NCBI GenBank assembly: GCA_019022495.1
Contig: JAFEKR010000008.1
Location: 1,240,001-1,304,000 of the forward strand
Source of the DNA: Epichloe hybrida
Lineage: Eukaryota; Ascomycota; Sordariomycetes; Hypocreales; Clavicipitaceae
DNA length: 64,000 bases
Reading direction: 5' to 3'
The translations under genes were made by a program, and so were the position numbers. This document shows positions 24,401-36,300 of this stretch, piece after piece. The notes under the pieces were generated by a model, which was given only the letters and a program-made list of their open reading frames with translations, had not been told where the DNA came from and searched no databases. Every line of letters starts with the position of its first letter. The first letter of the stretch is position 1.

Positions 24401-24676
24401 ATTACTAAGGAGAAGGAAGACGTTATATACGCGCTATAGTATAGTATATGTGTTATTTTAAGGAAAGAAGGGATTCAGAAGGACTTACTTATTCTTACAT
24501 AGGCTTACAGGCTAAGTAAAATTATTATTTCCCTTTTATTAGTAACTATACGCCTAGATAGGCTATGAGTTCTTTTCTTTATATCCCCTATTAATTATAT
24601 TCTTAATCTATCTTTCTTTTCATTTCTATGATTAATATCACGCGTTAATAATTATATTAAAAGAGAGAAGTTCTAG

Positions 24677-24987
24677 TGTTAGAATAAAGGTAATATTAAT
24701 CGCGCGTCGTAGCCGCAATTACCTAGTAAAAGCTTAGGCTGCGCGCGGACCCCACACGTGACCCATAACCCAGTATGTTAATTAGCTAGGAAATGTGGGG
24801 ACACAAACGCGCAACCCCTTTTCCCTTTATATATTATAACTTCTAGCTTTTTACCTCTCTTTTCCTATAACTTAAAATTAATTATAATAACAGATAATAT
24901 AGCCTAGAATAGATAATCGATGACGATACTATTCTTCGGGCTCACGACTGTATTACACATTGAATTCAATACCCTGTGAATCCAACA
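24677..24987 (+). repeat. 3' LTR of copia-B
   Basis: 311 bp. The mutation pattern is the mirror image of its partner: the inner (left) part is mutated and the outer 80 bp (ATCGATGACGATAC to the end) are intact. Confidence 0.93.
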
Positions 24988-24992
24988 CTTTA

Positions 24993-27900
24993 CCTATTCT
25001 TTAATATAAATTATTAATTCATTTAAATTAATTAAAAAGGAAAGTAATAAATTTAGTAATGCTTTTATTATTACATCCGCCGGATTATTATTACCGTTAA
25101 TTCACCTAACTTCGTAGATCTCGTGTCTTTTGTATAATTAACGAAGAGCTATAATATTAATTATTAGTCTCTTCTCCTTTGTGGTTCCTAGCTTTATAAG
25201 ATATTTATATAACAAAAAAGAGTTAGTATAGAGAATTATAGGAATCTGAGGTATCTTTAATTAATCCGTAATCTAATATAGAGTTATAGAAATTGCGTAG
25301 GCAATATCTATGCCTTAAACCATACTATATAACTTAGAGGTAAGCATATTATAAGTAACTCTCTTACTCTTTATTAAGCTATACATAATAATATTACCTT
25401 TTATAATAAAGGTATTATTATCTTGTATTATCTCGTTGCTAATCACAATTACGTATCTAATTTATAAGCTTAAATCCTTATTATTAGCAAGTAATCCATC
25501 TACAAACATAAAGAGCTTTACCTCTTTAAGAACCAAAGGAATATACTATAGTTCATGTTATTAATTCTTAATCTACTACTTAAGGCGTTTATTAAGGCAT
25601 GCAATATCTTCCCTAGAGGGTTCTTAGTATTAAGCTATAATTAATAAGTTATAGGAAGCTTCTAGTTAATATATAATTATAATATAGCTTCCTTAGGCTT
25701 ATTATTCCACGTAGTCTTGCTTTACTATTAGGGATTAAGGATTAACTTTCTTAATCTTCTAACTCTAGCCCTTCTAGGTTAAGATTAACAAATTATTAGT
25801 ATTTTAGGTTAAGATACAGCTATTAAAGATAAGGGGATTCTTAGCGGTTAATTATTGCTTTTCTTTAGCTATAAAATTAGCCTTCTAGAGCTCTTTCTTT
25901 TCTTTTTAGAAGAAGTTATTATCACTTAGGCCTAATGTATTATTAGTTTGTATTCTAATAATACTAAAGAGGTTCTTATTATTTAGGGTAGTGATTAACA
26001 AGCAGGGATTATAGGTTAAAGTTATTATATTAAGGTTATCCCTATGGTAACGGAAGTACGTTACTTACTAGTGGGTTCTAGCCTCTGTAATCCTATAAAG
26101 AGGTCTAATTAATTTAATTATAGTCCCTTCTAGAAAGAGATATGTAATTTGCTTTAGTAATCTCATGATAATTAGCCTCGTTAGCACTGTGTGCAATTAA
26201 GTGTAAGCTTATATAATATCGCGAATCTAAAGGTAAATGCCTCTTTTTCTTAATAATGGAGCAATAGCTATAATAAGTTATTAGCTTGCTTATTAAATCA
26301 TTAGCAATTACGTTAGGATGAATTCCTTTCCTTTATTATTATAGCCTTATATAATAAGATAAGATTTCTTATATAGCAAGTCCGTTTCTTTACCTTTAAT
26401 CTCTCTAACTATATAAGAATTAAAGATTCTATAACCTCCATGCTTCACTAGGTTATACTTAATGAATTTAAACACATTATAAGCTTATAAAGCGTTAATC
26501 TTAGCTTAATTGGATTACTTAAAGGGTTTTCCTAGGGTCATAATCTTTTCTTCTTAGCAAAGCTAAAGGGCAAGGTTCTAATTAGCCTCTTCCTTTGCTA
26601 TAAGGAATACTATGCTTAGTATCCCTCTAGTTATAACCTCTTAAATAAAGGCCTCCTCTTAATCTTTATTTACAAGTATATAGAGCTAAACTAGGCTAAT
26701 ATCCTTCTTAGGGCTATAAGGTTTTCTTTTCCTTACTTTTATTCCTTTAGGGCGTAGTAATAAGTCTTTAACTTAATAGCTTCCCCTTAGGGCCTTTTAG
26801 GCTTTATAAGCCTTTTTATTAGACTCTCCCGCACTTATAAATTACACTATAAGGGCCTTTCTTAGTCTCCCTTGCTTTCTCTTAGCTAGTGCCTATAGCT
26901 CTTTACTATCTTCTATTAGAGAATCTCTTTTATTAGTAGTAGTTAGTTATATAGCTTCTTCTTTCTTTATATTACTTAGCTATTACTCTAGTAAATTATA
27001 GGGCTTTATCTCCTACTACTCTAGCCCCTTTATAGTATATAAGTCTTTATAATAAGGCTTCACTACTATAGAGTAAAACTTTGCTAGGCTATAGGGCATA
27101 TTAATAATATAAGTCTCTCTGTTAGTAGCAAGCAGCTTATATAGGCTATACTAGCTACCTTTCTCTCTTTACATATATATATTAGCTTATAGGGGTAGCT
27201 AATATATAGGCACTATATTAGGGCTATTCTAGGCTTTAAGGGTATTATAGACCTACTATAAAGCTAGATAACAGCGGACTTTATTAGTGGCTTTGTAAAT
27301 TACTTTAGCATATTAAATAATAGAGACGCTTAGTAATAACTTATCTATTATTTATAAGTAGCCTCTAAAGACTAGTAGGGTTAGGATAATACTATTTAGG
27401 CCTATAGAATTATTAATTACTTTAATAGCCATTTAAAGGCATTGCTCTAGCATAAGTTCTATCCTAATTAAGTCTGTAATAATATTATAAGCTTGGCGTA
27501 AAAGTCTGTGATATCTCTTGATCTTTCCAATGCTGTTATAGGCTTTAATTAGCATCTTATTAGTCTTAATTAATATTAGTCGAGTATAGTGCTTAAACTT
27601 AGCGGAAGCAAAGTTATTGCTAGCGTCATATATAATCCATTCCGGAGGTCTAAGATAAGTATCAATCTAACATTCATAAATAGCGTCCCAGATATCTTAA
27701 GCCTTTTGCTTCTTTAGATTAAGGAATTAGGCTGCTTAGAATAAGGTTACTAAATTAATAATATAGAGCACTAGCTAGCTATCAATTTGCACGATATTAA
27801 CGATGATCTCGTAGTTGAATTCGTGGTTATCTTTGATTATGAACTTAAATTAACTAAGGGCCTTTCTATGCATCTAGTAATAGTAGTAGACTTTAGTTAA

Positions 27901-29013
27901 TTCCTTAATTGCCTAGCGTTTAACTTCGTAACTAGCTTAGTAAAGGATCTTTATAAGTTATTAAATAAAAGGGTAACTAAGTTAATAATGTAATTAATAG
28001 ATATCTCTTTCTAAAAGGTAAAAGGTAACTATTTCTCTCGCTTCTAGTAACCACTAAGGATAGCCCTATTATCGCACAATAGGTATAGTCTTATTACCTT
28101 AGATAAGCACGTTAGTAAGGTTATTAATCTTAACTTACATTTTATCTATATTAGTAATTAAGAAGAGGAAGGGCATAGCTATGTTAAGGACATAGAATTT
28201 AAGCTCTCTAAGTTCTATAAGCACATGTAGGATTTCTCTTATAACTACTAATCCGGCGCTAAATATAATAATTTAGGGTTCACAAGGGGTTACCTTTAAT
28301 AAAGGTATTAATCTTAGCAAAGCCTTTACTTATACCTCTCCTATAGTTAACTTTCCTATAGCGCTAGTATTAGGCATAATCCCTCTAAAGACCTCTTTAG
28401 AATAGTATTCTTTAAAGACATAGTAAATTAAGCCTTTATTATACTCTTATAGCTTATAAAGCTCCTGCCTAAGGAATACGTGTTAGAAGGCTTAATTATT
28501 TAGGGTTACAAGAACATTAACATTAGCGGTGTTATAGTTAGTCTATAATCCGGAGTAAAAGAATTATATAATACTTAGGTATACTATTAATAGTAGCTCC
28601 TCCATATTATTATCATTATCTTTAGCTTCTATGCAAGCTAAAAGATATAATTCCTAATTCTAACCTAAGCCTTTATTAGGCTTGTTATTATCCTATCCTT
28701 TATAGGAGGCAAGGAATACCTAGAATCTCTTCTCTAAAGGGGGTGTATAATATGTTTTACTAGCCTACTAGTAGTCCTTTTCCTTTTAATGTTCTTTAGT
28801 AAAGTAATTAGAGAACTAGTAGCTACTCTTGCTATATATAAAGTAGCGCTTAGTGCTTAGCCTAGGGCTCTGTCTATAATAACTTCCTCTACCATAGGAT
28901 TATTATCTATACTAATAATTAGTAAACATAGCCTCTAGAGGGTCTCCTTATTAGTACTAAAGGTATTAGGAGGACTTCTTATTTAATTCCGCAATAGTAA
29001 TTACCTTACGGAG
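24993..29013 (-). mobile_element. Interior of copia-A, pol part
   Basis: Minus-strand copia coding remnant, read right to left toward the RNase H end at about 25070. It is RIP-mutated with stops throughout. The reverse-transcriptase region near 26040-26100 resembles the matching part of copia-C at about 53250-53340. No functional frame remains. Confidence 0.7.
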
Positions 29014-29442
29014 GTCTCTAGCAGAGCATTGTTGTATTGTATTGTATTGTATTTTTTGGCCCTTCGATGTATTGTATTGCATTGTATTGCCCTATGTATT
29101 GTATTGTGTATTGTATTGTATTAAAAATACAATACAATACAATACAATACATACAATACAATGTATTGTTAGGGAAAAATATAAGTGGGGTATTATATAA
29201 ATTCATTATATAGTAGATTTTTTAAATAATCTAATTATAGTATTCTTTTTTTTTATATAATTTAGTTATTTATTTAAAAATCTATTAAGTTTTAGCTTAT
29301 TTAGAAAAGTAAGCTTATTTAAAATATATAATATCTTAGTAATATTCTTTTATATCTATTTTAAAAAATGATTTTTTCTTAATATATTAAGGGTCTTTTT
29401 ATTCTTATATCTATTTTCTATGATTTATTATATAAAAATACA

Positions 29443-29665
29443 TTATAATACAATACAATACAATACATTACAATACATTACAATACAATACAATACATTA
29501 CAATACATTACAATACAATACAATACATTACAATACAATACAATACATTACAATACAATACAATACATTACAATACAATACAATACATTACAATACAATA
29601 CAATACATTACAATACAATACAATACATTACAATACAATACAATACATTACAATACAATACAATG
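29443..29665. repeat. 20-bp minisatellite made of TACAA pentamers
   Basis: About ten units of 20 bp (ACATTACAATACAATACAAT), each made of four pentamers. The many CpA dinucleotides are intact, although surrounding DNA has lost most of its CpA. Confidence 0.9.
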
Positions 29666-30120
29666 TATTATTAAAAAGGTAAGGTAGTATATATACTTAT
29701 TATAGGATTTACTATGCATTTTAATATAGTATTTTTGCTTTAAATATAATATTTACCCTAAAGAAATAATTTATAATTCTAAATAAATAAGATTAAAACT
29801 CTAATAAAAATATACTTATATATATAAGGAATTTATTATAAAGAGAAAATTAAAATTTATTTAATAAATGCTTCTTTTACTATTAAGCTATTTTATTATA
29901 ATTATAATAAATTATATTAGCTTTTAACCTTTTTTAAACTAAAAGAAAAGGAAAAAACCTAGGAAAAGCTTATAAAGAAAAGTTAAAATATTATATAAAG
30001 AATAATCATAATATATATACTATTTTTTTAATATTAAGTAAATAAATAAATAAGCTTTAAAAGTAAGTTTAACTATTTATACTACTTTTAGCTTACTTAC
30101 TTAGTTATATAGTGTTTCTT

Positions 30121-30520
30121 AAAGTGGGTCTAAAAGTGGGTCTTGTTAAACACTAAAAACCAAGTATAATCCCTTTTTATAGTTATATAACTTTAGCTAA
30201 GAAGAGGAGGATATATAAAAGTGGGTCTAATAGTAGGTCTTGTTAAACACTAAAAACTAAGTATAATCCCTTTCTATAGTTATATAACTTTAGCTAAGAA
30301 GAGGAGGATATATAAAAGTGGGTCTAAAAGTGGGTCCTATTAGTTATACTATAAACCTAGTATTATCTCTTTACTTAGTTATATAATTCTAGCTAAAAAG
30401 AAATATATATACAAAAGTGGGTCTAAAAGTGGGTCCTATTAGTTATACTATAAACATAATAATCTCTTTACTTAGTTATGTAATTTTAGTTAAAAAGAGA
30501 GAAATATACTAAAGTAAGTC
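30121..30520. repeat. 97-bp tandem repeat with GTGGGTCTAAAAGTGGGTC core
   Basis: Units start near 30121, 30218, 30315, 30414 and 30511. The first four begin AAAGTGGGTCTA; the fifth is diverged. The doubled GTGGGTC core also occurs in the 410-bp MITEs at 50747 and 56628. Confidence 0.85.
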
Positions 30521-30790
30521 TTATAGTTATATTAGGACTTACTTTCTATTAGTATAAAATTATAAATAGTATAATATTAAAAACATAAAAAAGAAAGGAA
30601 TTTTATTTTATTAATATTTTAAAAAACCTTTAAATACTAAATAATTAATAAGTCTAGCTTTTTCTATAGTAATTTACTTATAAATACTTATATTTATATT
30701 ATATTAATTTATTACTTATTTATTTTTTTAAACTTTAACACTAATAATATTTTAAGTTATATAAGTAATAGAAGTAATATATATATATAA

Positions 30791-30838
30791 GCTATTATAA
30801 GCTATTATAAGCTATTATAAGCTATTATAAGCTATTAT
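30791..30838. repeat. 10-bp tandem repeat GCTATTATAA
   Basis: Five head-to-tail units inside the hAT-type element. Confidence 0.9.
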
Positions 30839-31044
30839 ATTAACTATATATACCTTATAATTAAGGAATTTACTTAAAACTAAAAAAAAAGAAAAAAAAA
30901 TACAAAACAATACAAATAATACATGTATTGTATTGTATTGTAAAATTTTGGATGTATTGTATTGTATTGTATTGTCAATACAATACAATACAATACACAA
31001 TACATCAAATGTATTGTATTGTATTGCAATGCTCTGGTCTCTAG

Positions 31045-33062
31045 CAAGACTTTTAAAGCCTACGGAGTGTATATATTTCACTATCTAATATTCGGGCACA
31101 CTAGCTATAGCATTTAAGGTTTACTTATAAAGCTTAGTATTTACTATTTTAGTAAGGTATAGTCCTCTGTGGATTTTCTTTAAGGTTAATAATATAATCT
31201 TAAGGCACTTAAGCTTGCTTTTATTAGGGTTCTTCTTAATTATACTCTTTAGCATTATGCTACTCTATTCATAGTAATAGAATTACTAGTTACTTTCTAT
31301 CTTAAAGCATTAACAAATATAAGCAATTATCTCTTTATAGGAATAGTTATTCCTAAAGAGGTAATTAAGGTAATATTACTTAGTATTACCTATTAACATA
31401 ATAGGGAAAGCCTTCTAATAATACATTCAAGGAAGGTTAATTCTATCACACTTATTTTCAAAGAGCGTAATCTTTAGTATTAAGAAGTCATATAGCTTTC
31501 CACTATAGTAGTCACTATCCTTATATATCTTTATAAGCTCTAAGATTTTCTTTATAATCTAATCTTTAGAGGGGAATTACTATAAAGGTATAATTTATTA
31601 TAAATAATAGTCTACTAGTCATTCTTAATAATAATTATCCGGATAGAGCTATTAATATAATAAGGATTATTACAGGGGTTCTTATAAGGGTTCAAGCAAT
31701 CTCTAGGGTTAGGGAAGGTTAATTTCTAGGGTAGGTTATTAAGGCTATTAATATTAAGGTTCTAGGGGTTTAGAAAATTATAGTCTTTCTTATAATCTTT
31801 CTTATAACTAAAGGGGCATTAAGTTTTAATAAAGCACTTCCTTAAGCAATACTAGGATTAAATATCCTAGGCCTTGCCTAATAAGGACACTATAATCTCA
31901 TAAAGAGTTATATAATTCTCTAATAATATCCTTAGATACCCTTTTAAAGGTATCTTTAGACTAGCCTTTAAAATCTTCTTAGAATAATTCCTATAGGTTA
32001 TTATCTCTCTAACCTTAATGCTTACTAAGGTTAATAAATCTTACAATCTAGTTATTAAGCTTAAGCTACATAGCAGTCTCTAGATCTAGCTTAATAAATT
32101 CTTTCTAATTACTAAAGAAGTTATAGGTAAGCTATTAAAGGCATAAGGGTAACTTATGCTCTTAGGGTCTTTTAGGGGTAATAGTTAGAGCCTTACTATT
32201 AATAGCAGCCTTTACTCTTATAGAAGGTCTAGATTTCTCTGCTATCTTTAACTATAAAAGGAATATTACTAATTTATTATTTTTACTACTAATTAAGCTC
32301 CTATGTTTGCCCGTCGCTATTACAAGGTTCTTCTTTCGCATTTTAGAAGCGTTGTCGCTTTAATAAAATTAGAAGATTATGAAAATAGGAAAAATAGAAG
32401 AGAAAAAACAGTAAAAGTAGTAAAAATAGTAATAAGAATAAATTAATAAAGATAAAGAAAGCAACGTAAGTTCCAAAAGTAACTAGAAAGTAATAGGAAA
32501 AGTAATAAAGGAATAATAGGAATTACTACTTCCTATTTTTTATAAAAAGGAGGGAAGGAGGTAATCTCTCTCTCTTACTAATAAGCATAGGGCAAATAGC
32601 ACTAATAATAAAGGGGGCAAAAAATAAGCAGTAAATGCTTATAAGGAGAGATTAAAGGTCTGTTAGAAGGTAATGTGTCAAAGGGAATTTATAGGTGAGT
32701 TAGCTAGCTTAGCTAAGATTATTTAACATTAGGTTTGAAATAAATGCCTCACAGTAATAGATTCAGTTAGTTAGTTAGTTTTCTTGTAATAGATAATAAA
32801 ATCAATAATTAATAACAATATCCTAGATAGATATAACAAAGTTATATCCCTAAGCCTAAGGGTTAATAGATTAATTCCTTAGAAGCCTAATAAGCCTATA
32901 ACTAGGATTCTAGTCTCTTCCTTTAGCACACTTATATAGTTATGTCTCTCTACCACAATAACTGTTATAGTATAACAAGGGGTAGTAGTAGTAGCGTTTA
33001 TAGAAATGTCTCTTCTTATAATACTTAGCTTATCTATAGTTATAAAGTTAACTACTAATTAG
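31045..33062 (-). mobile_element. Interior of copia-A, gag part
   Basis: Minus-strand gag region of copia-A, starting near an ATG at 32341 (MRKKNLVIATGK) and running left to the hAT insertion. Stops are frequent. The 720 bp between the ATG and the LTR are the 5' leader. Confidence 0.65.
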
Positions 33063-33318
33063 TGTTAGATTCACTAAGGTCCTACGCAGGTAATAAATCC
33101 TGTATAATTAAAGTTAATAATAAATAGTTTGCTAGCTAGGAAAGAGGGAGAAGAGAGGGAAAGTCTAGATGCTTAAAAAGTAAGCGAAATCCGTATATAA
33201 GGCAAAAAAGGGGGTGGCGAATTAATGCAGCTAATTATATCGCGTGCATCGCGCCGGACCCACAATTGGTCTGGTCTTTGGCCACGATTGAACTAATGAA
33301 GATCCGAAGGAATTAACA
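33063..33318 (-). repeat. Right (5') LTR of copia-A
   Basis: 256 bp. Its outer (right) 90 bp are GC-balanced and unmutated (GCGCCGGACCCACAATTGG and onward); the matching part of the left LTR is mutated. Confidence 0.92.
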
Positions 33319-33323
33319 TAAGG

Positions 33324-36300
33324 AGAGTAAGGAATATAGAAAATAAAAGGTAAGAGAGATAAAGAAAGGAAAACATAAGGAAAGTGAGTAAACATAGTAT
33401 TCTCTTGCTTATAGCTATAAGCACTATTATCTACCGTAGTGAATTATATTGTCCGCTTGCAGTCTATTTCTCAATAGCCTATGCGCCGTTTGTTAACCTA
33501 ATAACTACTACTAGTGGTAACCACTAGTTATACGCTACGGTTAAATTCTTAAATTTAATCAAATATTTAATAATTTCATTGCTCTCTCTTTATGCCAGAA
33601 TTGTGTTAACCTCGTGGTTTACTAATCAAATTAGCGCTGTCGTCCCGAATTACCTATCAAATATATCCTAATGGAATTACTCTAGGTAGTCGACTGAAAT
33701 CACTAGATAAATTCGCTAATTATCTAGTATATCTAGCTTATATGCTAATCTTCCCACTTATTATAGGACTTAGAATAGCCTAGTGAATTTTAGCCTGTAC
33801 TTTAGACTTATTTGTCTTAGAATTATATATGCCTAGTTATCTAACCTGATTAGTACTTAGTCCCTAACTTTAAAAAATCTACTCATATATTTTTAATCAT
33901 AATGTATCTTCATCCGGATTACTACTAGCGCAATTGCATCATGTGCTTGCAATCATTCTAATGGTTTGTTTAACACTTCTAGTTCTCCTATGTATAGTAA
34001 GGACATAATATTGTTTAGAGAAAATCCTATAACGATCTAGTTAGGTAAATATCCTATTGCTTTAATTACTATATTATTAAATTTAAACTACAATTATAGT
34101 AGTGTCTATTACTATAACTAGTTGTTATCTAGTCATATAAAGTATATTTGGATAGCTAATTCTATTATCTATATTATTTGTTTTGTTTGTCTATCTATCT
34201 ATAGATAATACGCTATGGAATATAATAATTTCATTCCGACCAAGTTCCAAAATGCTTTCCATAACGCTACTAAAAATCATTAATCACAATCGCTTATTAT
34301 AACCATAGGTATTCCCTAATTAAATATTAATAGTTAATCATATAGCTTTCTTATATAGATTACTACTATAATATTATTTTAGCAAGGCTCTAGCATAGTC
34401 TGTTTGCTAAATTTATTAATAATAACAAGCACCAAATTATTACCCTCCACTAATATAGGTAGAGATAATAGGAAATTAATAGAAATTATATAATATAGTG
34501 CTAGTAGTGCTAATAATAGTTATAAATTACCATGTCATAGATATCTTCTTAGTTAATAAATTTAACATAATAGGCAGGTTCTTAGGTAGTTTCGTAATCT
34601 ACGTAACCTATAAGGTATGCAGAATTATTACACAATCTCGCTTAGTTTTACGTAACCTATATAATTACCGTTGTGTATGCTATTATATAAGTCCTTAATA
34701 GCGGATTTTAGTATACATAGCCGCGGTTAAAATCCCAGAGTCGTTTTCCATAATAATCCATCCTACTAGCTAAATAGCAGCTTTACTTAGTTCTCTATAG
34801 ACAATTAAGTATTATCTTCTAATACTATCTTAACGTGCTTCCACGTTAGGTCTTAATTATATCCTAATTATATTAACTTCTTAAAATCAGGAGATATACT
34901 AACTAGTAATGTTATTAGTCTTTATACTATAGGTGTGGTAAATTATAGTATTAAAGCTATCACTAGATTATGTTCCACATGTTACACCACTTAGCAGTTA
35001 TCTAGTAACTTCTAATATTCTAGTCTATTATTAGGCATGTCCTCCAATTATCTAGGGGCATTATTATTATGTGTTTTCTTAGTTATCTTTAGTCTGCTTA
35101 AGGCGTCTAGTACTAAATAGTCCTTGCCTAGTTTATGGATTACTTTAACATTAAACTAGCTAATGTACTCCATTACTTATATTAATTTCTTATTTATAGT
35201 ATGTCTGCTAGTCATATTTATAATATCTAATTATCAACCTATATTGATAATTAAGTAATAATCTATAAAACATATTACTAGTGGTATTTATGTTGCTTTA
35301 ATCCATTATCTAGACTTCCAAAGCATCCATATATAACCGCAGACTTCAAGCTCTATTAACTAATACCTCTTTTTTACATCTAATAGAGTTCTAGATAGAA
35401 ATGCGATTAGCTAAATTGCTATGCGAGGGGGATATTTAATAATTATCCCATCTATCCTTAGCTTTAGGATTACTTTATCCTTAACATAATATATCATAAC
35501 CCTAATGCTAACTCCTAACGTATTAAAGTCCACAAATAATTATAGTTTAGAGAGAATAGCATTAATGTAGTATGTTTTGTTAGTGCTACCTTTAAGGTGT
35601 TAAATGCTTTAATTTCCCTCCTGGAAGGTAGTAATATATTAACACTCTTTGCCTAATTATATCTTACTAGTTTAGATGTTTTCTTTTTCGGGATGTTATT
35701 ATCTTTGTTTATTTTAACTATTTAATGTACCTAGAGTAAATTTGTTTTGCGTTCTTATAATGGTTTAATAATTAAGGCATATCCTAGAATATAATATCTT
35801 AGGGCTCTAGTAAATCCTAATAAATATTCTAATACTCATAAGGTCTTTAGAAATTCAAGCCGCTTAATTGCTACTAATTTTTCACCTAGTGTCACTATTC
35901 CTAAGGAATTAATAAGTCTCCCTAATACTTTAGCTATTAGGTAACCTATAAATATCTTCTTTAGGCTAATTAAGATATTATTGTCTATTAAATATTAAAA
36001 GGTCTGTCATAGGTCCGCAATATACTATTTAAAGCTAATTAAGGTAATAATAATATTATTATAATAAGCTATTACTCTAGTACCTTGTAACATGTTGTCT
36101 ATTCGTCTCTAGATGTATATATTAGATCCTTTGTATCCTATAATTAGTACGTTAAAAGTAAACTATCCATCATGTGTAATTACTAATAATGCCTATTGTA
36201 AGTCTAGGTGAACTATCTATTAGTAATAAAACAACATTGCGTTAATGACTATAATATGTGTTATATTTGCAATTCCTATAATGACTTCCTCCTGTCATCT

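Larger units (their letters stand above)
18174..24992 (+). mobile_element. Ty1/copia LTR retrotransposon nested in copia-A (copia-B)
   Basis: 311-bp LTRs at 18179-18489 and 24677-24987 begin TGTTAGAA and end AACA, and are flanked by CTTTA at 18174-18178 and 24988-24992. Total length is 6809 bp. Plus-strand relics appear in copia order despite many stops. A gag zinc-knuckle-like stretch lies near 20690-20760. An integrase block near 21846-21915 reads YLGPPDF then a D-x-TNF box. Reverse transcriptase near 22790-23130 includes a KSRLV-x-GY block and a LTQ-like motif. The RNase H end near 24085-24170 reads YEI then IN-EDN-A-A. A second copy of this family, opposite in orientation, lies at 51436-59464. 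Confidence 0.93.
29014..31044. mobile_element. 2-kb non-autonomous hAT-type DNA element rich in TACAA repeats
   Basis: The element at 29022-31036 (2015 bp) has inverted termini beginning CAGAGCATTG and ending CAATGCTCTG. It is flanked by an exact 8-bp duplication, GTCTCTAG, at 29014-29021 and 31037-31044. Eight-bp duplications and CAG-starting ends are characteristic of hAT transposons. Both ends carry many TATTG/CAATA pentamers (29030-29165 and 30905-31030). A third, very regular block lies at 29443-29665. No transposase can be read, so it is non-autonomous or degenerate. The interior also has a 97-bp tandem repeat (30121-30520) and a 10-bp repeat (30791-30838). It sits inside copia-A. Confidence 0.85.
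17724..33323 (-). mobile_element. Ty1/copia LTR retrotransposon nested in gypsy-1 (copia-A)
   Basis: 256-bp LTRs at 17729-17984 and 33063-33318, starting TGTTGGATTCAC and ending TTAACA on the plus strand, are flanked by TAAGG at 17724-17728 and 33319-33323. The element is 15.6 kb with its own nested insertions and about 6.75 kb without them. Coding is on the minus strand. A gag-like start (MRKKNLVIATGK) lies near 32341, and the RNase H end (EIYEV, then INGN-NPAD) near 25070-25125, the order expected for copia. Stops interrupt all frames. Its coding-strand LTR end, GTGAATCCAACA, and the following CTAATTAGTAGTTA, a candidate primer-binding region, are shared with copia-B and copia-C, so the families are related. 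Confidence 0.9.

Noticed and set aside
29443..29665. Possible telomere repeat or CRISPR-like array
   Set aside because: The 20-bp period has no spacers and the unit is not a fungal telomere repeat; it sits inside a bounded hAT-type element.
29018..31081. Open frames made of TACAA repeats
   Set aside because: A pentamer array read in a frame without stops gives repetitive nonsense peptides; it is transposon sequence, not a gene.
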